This document shows, piece after piece, positions 18,746 to 27,853 of a DNA stretch of 64,000 bases (position 1 is the stretch's first letter; every line of letters starts with the position of its first letter). Below the pieces are notes generated by a model, which did no database searches, had not been told where the DNA came from, and saw nothing but the letters and a program-made list of their open reading frames with translations. Both the position numbers and the translations under genes were made by a program. This DNA is from Pseudomonas sp. HS6 (GTDB lineage: Bacteria; Pseudomonadota; Gammaproteobacteria; Pseudomonadales; Pseudomonadaceae), in assembly GCF_023375815.1 (NCBI RefSeq), contig NZ_CP067412.1, positions 6,324,001 to 6,388,000 of the forward strand, given 5' to 3'.

Positions 18746-18922
18746 TTATTCGTTGAGTTTGGCGAGGATCTTGTAGACCACGGTGGCCAGGATCAACAGC
18801 ATGCCGATCCACATGGCGAACACTCCGGCGTTTTTGTCGCGGAAGTTGAAGCCGAACGCCAGCAGAATCATTCCGGACAGAATCGGAATGAGCATGGAGT
18901 GGAACGCAGACATCGAGATCAT
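18746..18922 (-). CDS. Small two-helix inner-membrane protein, 58 aa
   Basis: Begins MISMSAFHSMLIPILSGMIL and ends KILAKLNE. Two hydrophobic stretches (about residues 9-25 and 34-52) are separated by the charged turn NFRDKNAG, suggesting a hairpin in the inner membrane. AAGG lies eight bases before ATG 18922. It stands alone between the MscS-type gene and apeB on the same strand. Too short for family recognition; function unknown. Believed real because of the ribosome site, the hydrophobic pattern and codon use like its neighbours. Confidence 0.65.
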   Translation of the reverse strand: MISMSAFHSMLIPILSGMILLAFGFNFRDKNAGVFAMWIGMLLILATVVYKILAKLNE

Positions 18923-19012
18923 GGCGACAGCCTTGTCGAAGGGGATGATTTAAGTCTAGGTCGCTTTTTACCGACCGGTGGTGATGTGTATCACAGTCAC
19001 TGCGCAGTCGAC

Positions 19013-19040
19013 GTGGCGAGGGAGCAAGCGCCCTCGCCAC
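19013..19040. repeat. Palindromic repeat (GTGGCGAGGG type)
   Basis: GTGGCGAGGGAGC and GCGCCCTCGCCAC form a 28-base near-perfect palindrome directly after the apeB stop codon. It is a variant of the REP-like hairpins scattered in this genome and may protect the apeB mRNA end. Confidence 0.75.
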
Positions 19041-19048
19041 AGGACCGG

Positions 19049-20338
19049 TTACGGCAATTCGCGGCTGGCGTAGAACGCGCTCAGCACTTTGACCAGGTGG
19101 GCCAGGTCATGGCTGCCGCACAGTTCGCGGATCGAGTGCATGGCGAACGTCGGCAAGCCGATGTCGACCGTGCGCACGCCCAAATGGCTGGCGGTGATCG
19201 GGCCGATGGTCGAACCGCAGCCCATGTCGCTGCGGACCACGAAGCTTTGCACCGGCACTTCTTCAGCCATGCACAGATGGCGGAAGAAACCGGCGGTTTC
19301 GCTGTTGGTGGCGTAGCGCTGGTTGCTGTTGACCTTGATCACCGGGCCGGCGTTGAGTTTCGGGCCGTGGTTGGCGTCGTGCTTTTCGGCGTAGTTCGGG
19401 TGCACGCCGTGGGCGTTGTCGGCCGAGACCAGCAGGGATTTCTGGATGGTGCGTACGAATTCGTCACCTTCGGGCAACAGGCGACGCAGGGTCTGTTCGA
19501 GCATCGGGCCGTCGGCGCCGCATGCGGAGCAGGAGCCGACTTCTTCGTGGTCGTTGCACACCAGCACGCAGGTTTCTTCGGTGTCGGCGGTCAGAAGGGC
19601 TTGCAGACCGGCGTAGCACGACAACAGGTTGTCGAGGCGGGCGCCGGCGATGAAGTCACCGTTCAGGCCGATGACCGCAGCGCTTTGGGTGTCGTAGAAG
19701 CTCAGCTCGTAATCGAGCACCACGTCGGCATTGAGGCCGTGCTCGCGGGCCAGTTGATCGGTCAGCACGGCACGGAAGTCCACGCGTTCGTCACCGGCGA
19801 ACTGCGCGAGAATCGGCGGCAGTTCGGTCTGGGCATTGATCGCCCAGCCTTGGTTGGCTTCGCGGTTGAGGTGGATCGCCAGGTTGGGAATGATCGCGAT
19901 CGGGGCCTTGAAGTCGATCAGCTGGCTCTCGACCTTGCCGTCGCGGCGGAAGGTGACGCGGCCGGCCAGCGACAGATCACGGTCGAACCACGGTGCTAGC
20001 AGCGCGCCGCCGTAGACTTCGACGCCCAGTTGCCAGAAGCCCTGGCGTTGCAATTCAGGTTGCGGCTTGACCCGCAGGCACGGGCTGTCGGTATGGGCGC
20101 CGACCAGACGGATGCCGTCGTGCAGCGGAGAGTTGCGGCCCATCTTGATCGCGACGATCGAGGAGTCGTTACGGGTGACGTAGTAACGACCATTGGCTTC
20201 GGTGTGCCAGGTCTCGCGCTCGTCGAGGCGCACATAACCGGCGGCCTCCAGGCGTTGAACAAGGCTGGCGGTGGCGTGAAACGGGGTAGGGGAGGCCTTG
20301 AGGAAGTCGATCAGGCCTTGGTTCAACTCTTCGCGCAT
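19049..20338 (-). CDS. apeB: M18 aspartyl aminopeptidase
   Basis: A 429-residue cytosolic metallo-aminopeptidase of family M18. Zinc-site segments are all present: [13 protein letters not shown] near residue 80, NDHEEVGS with the catalytic glutamates, [10 protein letters not shown], and [11 protein letters not shown] near the C-terminus. The enzyme removes N-terminal acidic or neutral residues from peptides. Full family length. It is the orthologue, by neighbourhood, of P. aeruginosa PA3247, upstream of rluA and the min operon. Confidence 0.95.
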   Translation of the reverse strand: MREELNQGLIDFLKASPTPFHATASLVQRLEAAGYVRLDERETWHTEANGRYYVTRNDSSIVAIKMGRNSPLHDGIRLVGAHTDSPCLRVKPQPELQRQGFWQLGVEVYGGALLAPWFDRDLSLAGRVTFRRDGKVESQLIDFKAPIAIIPNLAIHLNREANQGWAINAQTELPPILAQFAGDERVDFRAVLTDQLAREHGLNADVVLDYELSFYDTQSAAVIGLNGDFIAGARLDNLLSCYAGLQALLTADTEETCVLVCNDHEEVGSCSACGADGPMLEQTLRRLLPEGDEFVRTIQKSLLVSADNAHGVHPNYAEKHDANHGPKLNAGPVIKVNSNQRYATNSETAGFFRHLCMAEEVPVQSFVVRSDMGCGSTIGPITASHLGVRTVDIGLPTFAMHSIRELCGSHDLAHLVKVLSAFYASRELP

Positions 20339-20420
20339 AAGAAGCTCCAGACAGCAATGGGCGGGAGTTTAACGCATGCCGGTGTGCAGGCCACAATCGA
20401 AATCGAATGTAAAAAGAGAT

Positions 20421-20448
20421 CCACTGTGGGGGCAAGCTCCCACAGTGG
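20421..20448. repeat. REP-like palindrome
   Basis: CCACTGTGGG and CCCACAGTGG, ten-base perfect arms around an eight-base loop, between apeB and the following glycosyltransferase-like gene. The GTGGG core ties it to the REP family of the window. Confidence 0.75.
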
Positions 20449-20458
20449 ACAGTGTTGC

Positions 20459-21559
20459 TCAGCGAGCCGCGGCCACGCGTTTTTTCAGGTAGCTCATGAT
20501 GGCTTTTTCGTCTTCGGGCTTTTCCGGGCGCGGCAGTTGTTGCGGCCAACGACTCTGGTTCAGAAGCTTTTTCTGACGGCTCTCGTCCCAGCGAAGAATC
20601 TCTCGCGAGGCACATTCCCACCACTCATGGCGACAGGCGCTGTAGTACGGATGATCCGGCGCGGCGCTGCCATACAGCAGGTCACGGCCGACCTTGCGCA
20701 TCGTGCCGCTCTGATTGCGCAGCTTCCATTTGATTTTCAGGCGCTGCCAGGCGGACGGGAACGGTTTGACCCGTGGCACGTCCTTGCACAGATCCACCAG
20801 GCGCTGGCTGAATTTTTCGCCGTGCTGGGCGAAGAAAAACGCCTGCATCGCGTGGAAGAAGCGCTTTTCGGCAAAGTAGTGATAGATGTACTTGCGCGCT
20901 TCAACCACCGGCCGCTTGCGCAGTGCGAACGACAGGGCGATCTGTTCGATGGTATGGATGTCGAAACCGTCAGCCGTCCATTCGTCGATCAAGCGGATCG
21001 ACTCTTCGAACAATTTTCCGTCGCTGTCGGTTATGCCGCACAGCCCGCTGTTGTAGAGCTTGAAGCCGCTTTCCGGAGTCACGCCGTGGGCGCTGAGGTC
21101 GCGGCCGAGCTTCAGGTAATCGTCGCGTTCAAAGACATCTTTCCAGTCGTATTCGAAACGATCCATCACCGATTGCTCGGGGGTGATGTGTTGGAACAGA
21201 CGGTTCGGGTCGCTGGTGAACAGGGTGTCGGTATCAACGAACAAGGTCTTTTCGGCCAGTTGCAGGCCGGCGGCAATGGCGCAGGCCTTGCGCCGGTGGT
21301 GATAGCCGTTGTCGCCTTGCCAGCGGTTCAGAGTCGGCTCGTCGAGCAGCACGGTGTCGACGGGCCAGCCTTCGTAATCCTGTGGTCGATCTGTGAGGAT
21401 TCTGATAGCCGGGCGCTTGCCGGTCCTGGCCTGGGACAGGGCGGTCAGGATGCTGAACTTGGCTTCGCGCCGGTAAACATCCTGGTTGCCGTAAATCAGG
21501 TAGAGCAGTTGATGACGGGTCTTCTTGACGGGTGTTGCCAGGGAATCAGTACAACTCAT
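20459..21559 (-). CDS. Putative GT-A-fold glycosyltransferase-like protein
   Basis: A 366-residue soluble protein. The segment KTLFVDTDTLF near residue 105 is the DxD motif and flanking strand of GT-A glycosyltransferases, and the N-terminal LLYLIYGNQDVYRREAKFSI looks like the first nucleotide-binding strand. A later FKLYNSGLCGI resembles the acceptor-side motif of GT8-like enzymes. The acceptor and sugar are unknown. ATG 21559 is taken as start with AAAGGA upstream; a TTG three codons earlier is possible. No other surface-polysaccharide genes lie nearby. Confidence 0.65.
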   Translation of the reverse strand: MSCTDSLATPVKKTRHQLLYLIYGNQDVYRREAKFSILTALSQARTGKRPAIRILTDRPQDYEGWPVDTVLLDEPTLNRWQGDNGYHHRRKACAIAAGLQLAEKTLFVDTDTLFTSDPNRLFQHITPEQSVMDRFEYDWKDVFERDDYLKLGRDLSAHGVTPESGFKLYNSGLCGITDSDGKLFEESIRLIDEWTADGFDIHTIEQIALSFALRKRPVVEARKYIYHYFAEKRFFHAMQAFFFAQHGEKFSQRLVDLCKDVPRVKPFPSAWQRLKIKWKLRNQSGTMRKVGRDLLYGSAAPDHPYYSACRHEWWECASREILRWDESRQKKLLNQSRWPQQLPRPEKPEDEKAIMSYLKKRVAAAR

Positions 21560-21605
21560 CCGGAACAAAATCCTTTAAAACAGGCGACTGCCGGTCAGGC
21601 AGTGC

Positions 21606-22241
21606 TTAAAACGGAGCCGGGCATTCGAAACGCAAGCGTTCGCCGGACTGCGGGTGGGTGAAGCTGAGCATGCTCGCGTGCAGGCACAGGCGCGGCCAGG
21701 CGGCCAAGGCTTGTTCATGGGCATAGAGCCCGTCACCGAGCAGCGGATGACCGATGGACAGCATGTGCACGCGCAACTGGTGCGAGCGGCCGGTGATCGG
21801 CGTCAGTTCGACACGGCACCAGTCGCCGCAACGTTCCAGTACGCGCCAGAAGGTCAGGGCGTGTTTGCCGAATTCGTGGTCGACCACGTGACGCGGCTTG
21901 GTTGGCGGATCGTAGCGCAGGGGCAGGTCGATGCTGCCGCTGTCCAGTTCCGGCTGACCCCAGCACAGGGCGGTGTAGGCCTTTTCGGTTTCGCGGTCAT
22001 GAAACTGGCGCGACAGTTCGCGGTGGGTGTCGGCGTCGCGAGCCAGCAGAATGATGCCGGAGGTTTCCCAGTCCAGACGATGGACGATACGCGCTTCCGG
22101 GTAGCCGTTTTCCTGCAGGCGAGTGATCAGGCAGTCCTTGTTGTCGTCGGCCCGGCCGGGCACCGAGAGCAACAGGGTCGGTTTGTTCACCACCAGTACG
22201 GCGGCGTCCTGATGGAGGATGTGGATGTTGGACAGCGGCAT
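21606..22241 (-). CDS. rluA: RluA-family pseudouridine synthase
   Basis: A 211-residue enzyme that isomerises uridine to pseudouridine in 23S rRNA and some tRNAs (U746/U32 specificity in E. coli RluA). The catalytic signature is IVHRLDWETSG with Asp57 as the nucleophile, and the PITGRSHQLRVHM motif is present. No S4 domain, as expected for RluA. It is downstream of minE on the same strand, separated by a long hairpin. Confidence 0.93.
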   Translation of the reverse strand: MPLSNIHILHQDAAVLVVNKPTLLLSVPGRADDNKDCLITRLQENGYPEARIVHRLDWETSGIILLARDADTHRELSRQFHDRETEKAYTALCWGQPELDSGSIDLPLRYDPPTKPRHVVDHEFGKHALTFWRVLERCGDWCRVELTPITGRSHQLRVHMLSIGHPLLGDGLYAHEQALAAWPRLCLHASMLSFTHPQSGERLRFECPAPF

Positions 22242-22266
22242 TAAAACAGCCTCGTAACAAATGCCA

Positions 22267-22314
22267 ACGGCGGCTCAGGGCACTTCCGGTGTCGGAAGGG
22301 CCCTGAGCCGCCGT
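22267..22314. other. Long perfect hairpin between minE and rluA
   Basis: Fifteen-base perfect arms (ACGGCGGCTCAGGGC and its complement) enclose a further CTTCC/GGAAG stem. No T-run follows on either strand, so it is not a canonical terminator; it may mark mRNA processing or a rho-linked end after the min operon. Confidence 0.75.
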
Positions 22315-22332
22315 CGTTCCTGCCGGATCGAC

Positions 22333-22587
22333 TCAGCGATCTGGCAGGGTGATGTTGAGTTCCAGAATCGAGCAACTGCCCTGGCTTTCCAGTGCAACAT
22401 GTACGTCGTCGTTGCCGATGTTGACGTACTTGCGGATCACGTCCACCAGTTCCTTCTGCAAGGCTGGCAGGTAATCCGGCGTGCTGCGCTGGCCGCGCTC
22501 ATGCGCCACGATGATCTGTAGACGCTCTTTCGCTACCGAGGCAGTGCTTGGCTTTTTGTTGGCACGAAAGAAGTCAAAAAGGTTCAT
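22333..22587 (-). CDS. minE: Cell division topological specificity factor MinE
   Basis: An 84-residue protein starting [20 protein letters not shown], with the N-terminal membrane-binding and anti-MinCD helix ([12 protein letters not shown]) and the C-terminal dimerisation region. It stimulates MinD ATPase and drives pole-to-pole oscillation, so MinC blocks division only near the poles. Its ATG shares one base with the minD stop (TAATG), so the two are translationally coupled. Confidence 0.97.
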   Translation of the reverse strand: MNLFDFFRANKKPSTASVAKERLQIIVAHERGQRSTPDYLPALQKELVDVIRKYVNIGNDDVHVALESQGSCSILELNITLPDR

Positions 22588-23399
22588 TACCTACCTCCAA
22601 ACAGGCGCTCGAAGAATCCCTTCTTCTCGACATCGAGGAACCGGTGTGCTTTGTCTTTGCCCAGCAGGCGGTCGACGGTGTCGCTGTAGGCCTGGCCGGC
22701 ATCGCTCTGGTCGTCGAGGATGACCGGGACGCCCTGGTTGGATGCCTTGAGCACCGCCTGGGATTCCGGGATCACACCCAGCAGGGTCACCGAGAGGATT
22801 TCCTTGACGTCTTCGACGCCGAGCATTTCGCCCTTTTCAACGCGCTCCGGGTGGTAGCGGGTGATCAGCAGATGTTCCTTGATCGGGTCTTCGCCACGTT
22901 CGGCGCGACGGGACTTGCTGGCCAGCAGGCCGAGCATGCGGTCCGAGTCACGTACCGAGGACACTTCCGGGTTGGTCACGACGATCGCTTCGTCAGCGAA
23001 GTACATGGCCAGGTGGGCGCCTTTCTCGATGCCCGCCGGGGAATCGCAGACCACGAACTCGAATTGTTCCTTGAGCTCCATCAGGACTTTTTCCACGCCT
23101 TCGACGGTCAGCGCGTCTTTGTCGCGGGTCTGGCTGGCGGCCAGCACATAGAGGTTTTCCAGGCGCTTGTCTTTGATCAGGGCCTGTTGCAGGTTGGCTT
23201 CGCCGTTGACCACGTTGACGAAGTCATACACCACGCGGCGCTCGCAACCCATGATCAGGTCAAGGTTACGCAAGCCCACGTCGAAGTCGACGATCACTGT
23301 TTTGTGGCCGCGCAGAGCGAGGCCGGTACCGATAGCGGCGCTGGTGGTGGTCTTACCCACACCACCCTTGCCGGATGTAACCACGAGAATCTTGGCCAA
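22587..23399 (-). CDS. minD: Septum site-determining ATPase MinD
   Basis: A 270-residue ParA/MinD ATPase. The deviant Walker [10 protein letters not shown] has K11 and K16; switch region [10 protein letters not shown] follows. The C-terminus, [13 protein letters not shown], is the amphipathic membrane-targeting helix. ATP-bound MinD dimers recruit MinC to the membrane. Full length and in the usual minC-minD-minE order. Confidence 0.97.
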   Translation of the reverse strand: MAKILVVTSGKGGVGKTTTSAAIGTGLALRGHKTVIVDFDVGLRNLDLIMGCERRVVYDFVNVVNGEANLQQALIKDKRLENLYVLAASQTRDKDALTVEGVEKVLMELKEQFEFVVCDSPAGIEKGAHLAMYFADEAIVVTNPEVSSVRDSDRMLGLLASKSRRAERGEDPIKEHLLITRYHPERVEKGEMLGVEDVKEILSVTLLGVIPESQAVLKASNQGVPVILDDQSDAGQAYSDTVDRLLGKDKAHRFLDVEKKGFFERLFGGR

Positions 23400-23568
23400 G
23401 GTGTTTCACCCCTAAGGAAGAAGGACTGTTCAGCCCCTGAAAAACATCTCTTGAAAACTACTGCAGTCGGACAGCCTTGGCTGGAATTTGGCTTTTGGCC
23501 TTTTTCCTACTTCGTTTGAGCCGTTTTCGCTACGTTTTAGAGATGCTTGGAAAATGCGGCAGTATCCG

Positions 23569-24306
23569 TTAAAGCCGAATGATGTTCAACACGTCGCCCG
23601 ATAGGCTGACCTGTACGCCCGAACCCCACATCGGATCGCGACGCAGGTCTTCGGAAACCTTGTAGTGGCCTGCGATGGAGATCAGTTCAGCGCTCAATTG
23701 CTGACAGAAAATCCGCGCCTTGGTGTCGCCCTTGACCCCGGCCAGCGCACGACCGCGCATCGGGCCGTATACATGGATGTTGCCATCGGCGAGAAGTTCC
23801 GCCCCCGGACTGACCGAGGAAACCACCACCAGATCGCCACCCTGGGCATAGATCTGTTGGCCACCACGTACTGGCGTGGTGATAACGCGGGTCTGTTTGA
23901 CGGTCGGCTCCGGCGGTTTTTCCGGCTTCTTCGGAGCAGCAGGCTCGGCAGTTTCCAGCGGTCGCTCACGGGCGCCGGACGGCGGCAGCACCGGGATGTC
24001 GATGGCGATGGCGGCGGCGATGTCTTCGATGCGGCTGGCGCGGATCGCCAGGGTGCGCAGGCCGTGTTGGCGGCACACGCGCATCAGGCCCGGCAGATCA
24101 ACGGCGCCTTCGCTGGGCGGCAACTTGTCCAGCGCCAGAACCAGCGGCGCGTTGCTGAAGAAGTTCGGCGCCTGGGCGACTTTGGCGGCCAATTGCCGAT
24201 CAAGGCTGTCCAGGTCGTTGCGGGACAGTTCCAGCACCGTAATGGCGAGCATGCTGCCCTTCAGCTGGAACACGGGATCTTGGTCTAGCGGTTCGGTTTG
24301 GCTCAT
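23569..24306 (-). CDS. minC: Septum site-determining protein MinC
   Basis: A 245-residue inhibitor of FtsZ assembly. The N-terminal FtsZ-binding domain (to about residue 110) is linked by a proline/lysine-rich stretch ([11 protein letters not shown]) to the C-terminal beta-helix ([17 protein letters not shown] and [12 protein letters not shown]), which dimerises and binds MinD. Start ATG 24306 ([20 protein letters not shown]) is chosen; the upstream in-frame extension lies in the divergent promoter. A 169-base gap before minD contains no gene. Confidence 0.96.
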   Translation of the reverse strand: MSQTEPLDQDPVFQLKGSMLAITVLELSRNDLDSLDRQLAAKVAQAPNFFSNAPLVLALDKLPPSEGAVDLPGLMRVCRQHGLRTLAIRASRIEDIAAAIAIDIPVLPPSGARERPLETAEPAAPKKPEKPPEPTVKQTRVITTPVRGGQQIYAQGGDLVVVSSVSPGAELLADGNIHVYGPMRGRALAGVKGDTKARIFCQQLSAELISIAGHYKVSEDLRRDPMWGSGVQVSLSGDVLNIIRL

Positions 24307-24422
24307 GTCGGCATACAACGGCTTGTCACTAAAAGTGCCGAGACTTATAACGAGAACGCCCGCCAGCCGCAAGCCGGGTCGAACGATGTAGAATGCGCGG
24401 CCACTTATTTACGGAAGCTTTA

Positions 24423-25355
24423 ATGGATCGCCCGCGTTTTCGAAAAGCATTTCTTGCTCCACGCTTCTGGCCACTCTGGTGCGGCCTGGGGCTGTTGTGG
24501 CTGATCGTGCAGCTGCCGTATCCGGCATTGTTGGCCATCGGTCGCTTTCTTGGTGCCTTGATGTATCGCTTCGCCGGCGACCGGCGGCGCATTGCCAAGC
24601 GCAATCTGGAATTGTGTTTCCCGGAAAAATCTGCCGCCGAGCGCAAACGCCTGCTCAAGGAAAACTTTGCCTCCACCGGCATCGCCTTCTTTGAAATGGC
24701 GATGAGCTGGTGGTGGTCGCGTCAGCGTCTGGCGAAACTGGCCCATGTCGAAGGCCTGGAGCACCTGCAAAAGGCTCAGCGCGAAGGCAAGGGCGTGATT
24801 CTGATGGCGGTGCATTTCACCACTCTGGAAATCGGCGCGGCGCTGCTCGGCCAGCAGCACACCATCGACGGCATGTACCGCGAACACAAGAACCCGCTGT
24901 TCGACTTCATCCAGCGTCAGGGCCGCGAGCGGCACAATCTCGATTCGCTGGCGGTGGAGCGTGACGACGTGCGCGGTATGCTCAAGCTGCTGCGCTCCGG
25001 GCGCGCGATCTGGTACGCACCGGATCAGGACTACGGCGCCAAGCAAAGCATCTTCGTGCCGTTGTTCGGCATTCAGGCCGCGACCGTCACCGCCACCAGC
25101 AAGTTCGCGCGGCTGGGCAAGGCGCTGGTGGTGCCATTCACCCAGGAGCGTCTGGCCGACGGCAGCGGTTATCGTCTGGTGATCCATCCGCCGCTGGAAG
25201 GTTTCCCGGGCGAGACCGAAGAGGCCGATTGCATCCGCATCAACCAGTGGGTCGAAGGCGTGTTGCGCGATTGCCCCGAGCAGTACTTGTGGGCGCATCG
25301 GCGCTTCAAGAGCCGTCCACCGGGCGAGCCGAAGCTGTACGCCAAACGCGGTTGA
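24423..25355 (+). CDS. Lipid A lauroyl/secondary acyltransferase (LpxL/HtrB family)
   Basis: A 310-residue inner-membrane enzyme that transfers an acyl chain from acyl-ACP to the lipid A precursor. One N-terminal hydrophobic anchor (FWPLWCGLGLLWLIVQLPYP) is followed by the HX4E catalytic motif HFTTLE and by YAPDQDYG and VPLFG, characteristic of the family. ATG 24423 is preceded by GGAAG. Divergent from minC, as in P. aeruginosa (PA3242, from memory). Confidence 0.93.
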   Translation: MDRPRFRKAFLAPRFWPLWCGLGLLWLIVQLPYPALLAIGRFLGALMYRFAGDRRRIAKRNLELCFPEKSAAERKRLLKENFASTGIAFFEMAMSWWWSRQRLAKLAHVEGLEHLQKAQREGKGVILMAVHFTTLEIGAALLGQQHTIDGMYREHKNPLFDFIQRQGRERHNLDSLAVERDDVRGMLKLLRSGRAIWYAPDQDYGAKQSIFVPLFGIQAATVTATSKFARLGKALVVPFTQERLADGSGYRLVIHPPLEGFPGETEEADCIRINQWVEGVLRDCPEQYLWAHRRFKSRPPGEPKLYAKRG

Positions 25356-25390
25356 ACCTTCCATCCCTATAAGCACCACGGAGCGTTGCG

Positions 25391-26563
25391 ATGAGCCCAG
25401 CTGAACCGGTCACAGGTTTGATTCTTTCCGGCGGCGGGGCTCGGGCGGCGTATCAGGTGGGAGTGCTGGCGGCAATTGCCGAACTGCTGCCGCTGGGGGC
25501 AGACAATCCGTTCCCGGTGATTGTCGGCACCTCGGCCGGGGCGATCAACGCGGTCAGCCTCGCCAGCGGCGCCACGGACTTTCGTGCCGCCATCGAACGC
25601 CTGACCCTGTTCTGGCAAGGCTTTCGCAGCCATCGCGTATTGCGCAGCGACTGGCCGGGGGTGATCCGCCAGGCCAGTCGATTCGTCAGTCACAGCCTGC
25701 TGGGCATGGGCCGGCAATTGCCGGTGGCACTGCTCAACAGCTCGCCGTTACGCCATCTGCTCAATGAAAAACTGCACATGCCCGGCATTGCCGAATCCAT
25801 CGCCCGTAAGCAACTGCACGCGGTGGCGGTGACGGCGTTCGGCTACGAGTCGGGGCAGGCGGTGACCTTCTATCAGGGCGGCGGCACCATTGACTCATGG
25901 TTGCGTCATCGGCGCATCGGCGTGCCGACGCAATTGACCGTGGAGCATCTGCTCGCCAGTTCAGCGATCCCGCTGTTGTTCGCGCCAGTGAAAATCGGCG
26001 AGGAATACTTTGGCGATGGCGCGGTGCGGCAATCGGCGCCGATCAGTCCGGCTCTACACCTGGGTGCGAGCCGGGTGCTGGTGGTGGGCGTCAGTGGCAA
26101 CCCGCGCGGGTTCGACCCGGCACAACCGCTGGAGCGCACTTACACCGGTCAGCAGCCGACGCTGGCGCAGATCGGCGGCCACATGCTCAACAGTACGTTC
26201 ATTGACAGCCTGGAAAGCGACATCGAGCTGCTTCAGCGTCTGAACCAGTTCAGCCATCTGATGCCCGACGGAACGCCGACGCGGACTTTGGGCGTTGCGC
26301 CAGTGGAAGTGCTGGTGATTTCACCCAGTCAGCCGATCGATGAGATCGCGGCGCGGCATCGTCAGGAACTGCCGGCGGCGTTGCGGCTGTTCTTGCGCGG
26401 GCCGGGGGCGACTAAAACGAGCGGGGCAGGGGTGTTGAGTTACTTGCTGTTCGAGGCGGGGTATTGCAGTGAACTGATCGACCTGGGGCGGCGCGATGCA
26501 CTGGCCAAGCGCGATGAGCTGTGCCGGTTTCTCGGGATCACCGAGGCAGTTGTTCCGGCCTGA
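25391..26563 (+). CDS. Patatin-like phospholipase
   Basis: A 390-residue serine acylhydrolase. It has the oxyanion loop SGGGARAAYQVG, nucleophile elbow GTSAG (Ser48), and the catalytic Asp in FGDGAVRQ, so the Ser-Asp dyad is complete. A C-terminal extension of about 150 residues (from the ISPSQPIDEIAARHR region) follows, as in other DUF3336-lacking bacterial patatins. No signal peptide. It lies 35 bases after the acyltransferase gene, so the two may form a lipid-modifying operon. Confidence 0.92.
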   Translation: MSPAEPVTGLILSGGGARAAYQVGVLAAIAELLPLGADNPFPVIVGTSAGAINAVSLASGATDFRAAIERLTLFWQGFRSHRVLRSDWPGVIRQASRFVSHSLLGMGRQLPVALLNSSPLRHLLNEKLHMPGIAESIARKQLHAVAVTAFGYESGQAVTFYQGGGTIDSWLRHRRIGVPTQLTVEHLLASSAIPLLFAPVKIGEEYFGDGAVRQSAPISPALHLGASRVLVVGVSGNPRGFDPAQPLERTYTGQQPTLAQIGGHMLNSTFIDSLESDIELLQRLNQFSHLMPDGTPTRTLGVAPVEVLVISPSQPIDEIAARHRQELPAALRLFLRGPGATKTSGAGVLSYLLFEAGYCSELIDLGRRDALAKRDELCRFLGITEAVVPA

Positions 26564-26580
26564 TATTTGGGGTGGCGGCA

Positions 26581-26674
26581 ATCGCTGGCAAGCCAGCTCC
26601 CACAGGTTATTGGGTGTCCACAACCTCTGTGAACGACGCATGACCCTGTGGGAGCGAGCTTGCTCGCGAAGGCG
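26581..26674. repeat. REPIN: two inverted REP elements
   Basis: ATCGCTGGCAAGCCAGCTCC (26581) and CTGTGGGAGCGAGCTTGCTC (26645) face each other across about 40 bases, between the convergent patatin and Tsx-like genes. Confidence 0.85.
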
Positions 26675-26694
26675 TCCCTGAGGACGCCGCCGGA

Positions 26695-27480
26695 TCAGAA
26701 GTGGAACTTCACCAGGAAGCTGGTCACGTTCTGATTGGTGGTGAAAGCACGGGTGTCGTCGATCCCGTACTTGTCTTTCCAGTAGTCGTATTCAACGCCG
26801 ACGTACAGCTGCTTCTCGCCGAAGTTCAGCGCCTTGCCCAGGTCGTATTTGACCTGTGGGTTGAAGTGCAGGTTGGCGTGGTATTCGCCTTTGCTGTTGA
26901 CGTCGTTGTCGACCACCCAGTCCATGTAACCGTCGATCAGCACGTTCGAGTCGCCGACCGGAATGGTGTAGGACCAGACTGGCGTGATCTGCCAGACGTT
27001 GTCACCCGGACGCGAGCCTTCGGTGTGACGCTGGTAGAAGTTCAGCTGGAAGTAGTCGAAGCCCGGAATGGCCAGGTCGAAGCCCGGACCGATCAGGTAG
27101 GACTCGACGTCACCTTCACCGAACTCGTAGGTCATGGCCAGCAGCACGTCTTTGATCGGGCCGAATTCGATCTTCTGGTCGAGCACCTTGCCCAGCGAGA
27201 TGCGTGGCTGGAACTCACCGTAGTAGGTGTTGTTGCCGACGCCGCCGTCTGGCTTGCCGTTGTAGAAGATCTTGTCGATGAACAGGAAGTTGTCCCCATA
27301 CTTCCATGCATCGGCGTGCTCGAAGGTTACCGTCTGCTGGATGGCCGGGTTGACCTTGAAGTCCTTGCCGTAGAGGTAGGTCAGGCTGTTGTTCTGCCAT
27401 TGCAGCAAGCCGTCGGCCATGGCCTGGCCGCCGGCCAGCATGGTTCCCGCAAGCATCAGGCTGGTGCACATACGTTTCAT
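26695..27480 (-). CDS. Tsx/OmpK-family nucleoside-type outer-membrane channel (copy 1)
   Basis: A 261-residue outer-membrane beta-barrel with signal peptide MKRMCTSLMLAGTMLAGGQA and an aromatic terminal residue (FLVKFHF), as required for barrel assembly. Repeated amphipathic strands and segments such as WQNNSLTYLYGKDFKVN are typical of the nucleoside-specific channel-forming Tsx/OmpK family. About 60 percent identical by eye to the next gene upstream (27854-28639), so the pair is a tandem duplication. It sits next to an NCS2 permease and urate genes, fitting uptake of nucleosides or purines across the outer membrane. Confidence 0.9.
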   Translation of the reverse strand: MKRMCTSLMLAGTMLAGGQAMADGLLQWQNNSLTYLYGKDFKVNPAIQQTVTFEHADAWKYGDNFLFIDKIFYNGKPDGGVGNNTYYGEFQPRISLGKVLDQKIEFGPIKDVLLAMTYEFGEGDVESYLIGPGFDLAIPGFDYFQLNFYQRHTEGSRPGDNVWQITPVWSYTIPVGDSNVLIDGYMDWVVDNDVNSKGEYHANLHFNPQVKYDLGKALNFGEKQLYVGVEYDYWKDKYGIDDTRAFTTNQNVTSFLVKFHF

Positions 27481-27526
27481 TCGGTTGCTCCCAAAGTAGG
27501 TGTTCCACGTTTATTTTTTTTGAGTC

Positions 27527-27550
27527 GGCGCTCTGGTGTGGCGCCTTTTT
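27527..27550 (+). terminator. Plus-strand terminator-like hairpin before Tsx copy 1
   Basis: GGCGC and GCGCC enclose nine bases and are followed by TTTTTT on the plus strand. No plus-strand gene precedes it closely; see the notes on this intergenic region. Confidence 0.5.
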
Positions 27551-27625
27551 TCGTTGCTGCAAAAATCATCCATCCGGTCAGCTTTAGTGCTGTTAGCAAG
27601 AGCTGAGCCAAGGCTTTTCGAAAAG

Positions 27626-27669
27626 CAAAAAAACGCCCGTCGGCTGCTGAAAAACAGTCGATTGAGCGT
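27626..27669 (-). terminator. Terminator after Tsx copy 2 (minus strand)
   Basis: On the minus strand ACGCTC pairs with GGGCGT, with further pairing inside, and is followed by seven T residues. It should end the transcript coming from the gene at 27854-28639. Confidence 0.65.
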
Positions 27670-27712
27670 GTTTTCGGGATGCCTCGGTACTGACCGTGGC
27701 CGGGATAAGTTG

Positions 27713-27748
27713 GCCCGTCGGTCAGGAATTAAATCCGGGCTTTTTTTT
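27713..27748 (+). terminator. Plus-strand terminator-like hairpin between Tsx copies
   Basis: GCCCG and CGGGC enclose an 18-base loop and are followed by eight T residues on the plus strand. The whole 373-base gap (27481-27853) holds no open frame worth calling, yet has terminators in both directions. Confidence 0.5.
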
Positions 27749-27853
27749 AGACCGAATTCAGGAGGCCGCGGAGAATACTGACTCAACGGCCAGGTCTCAA
27801 GTGCCCCGCAACAGAGCACCGACGACAGGTAGGGGGCGCGGTTGCGGGTCATC

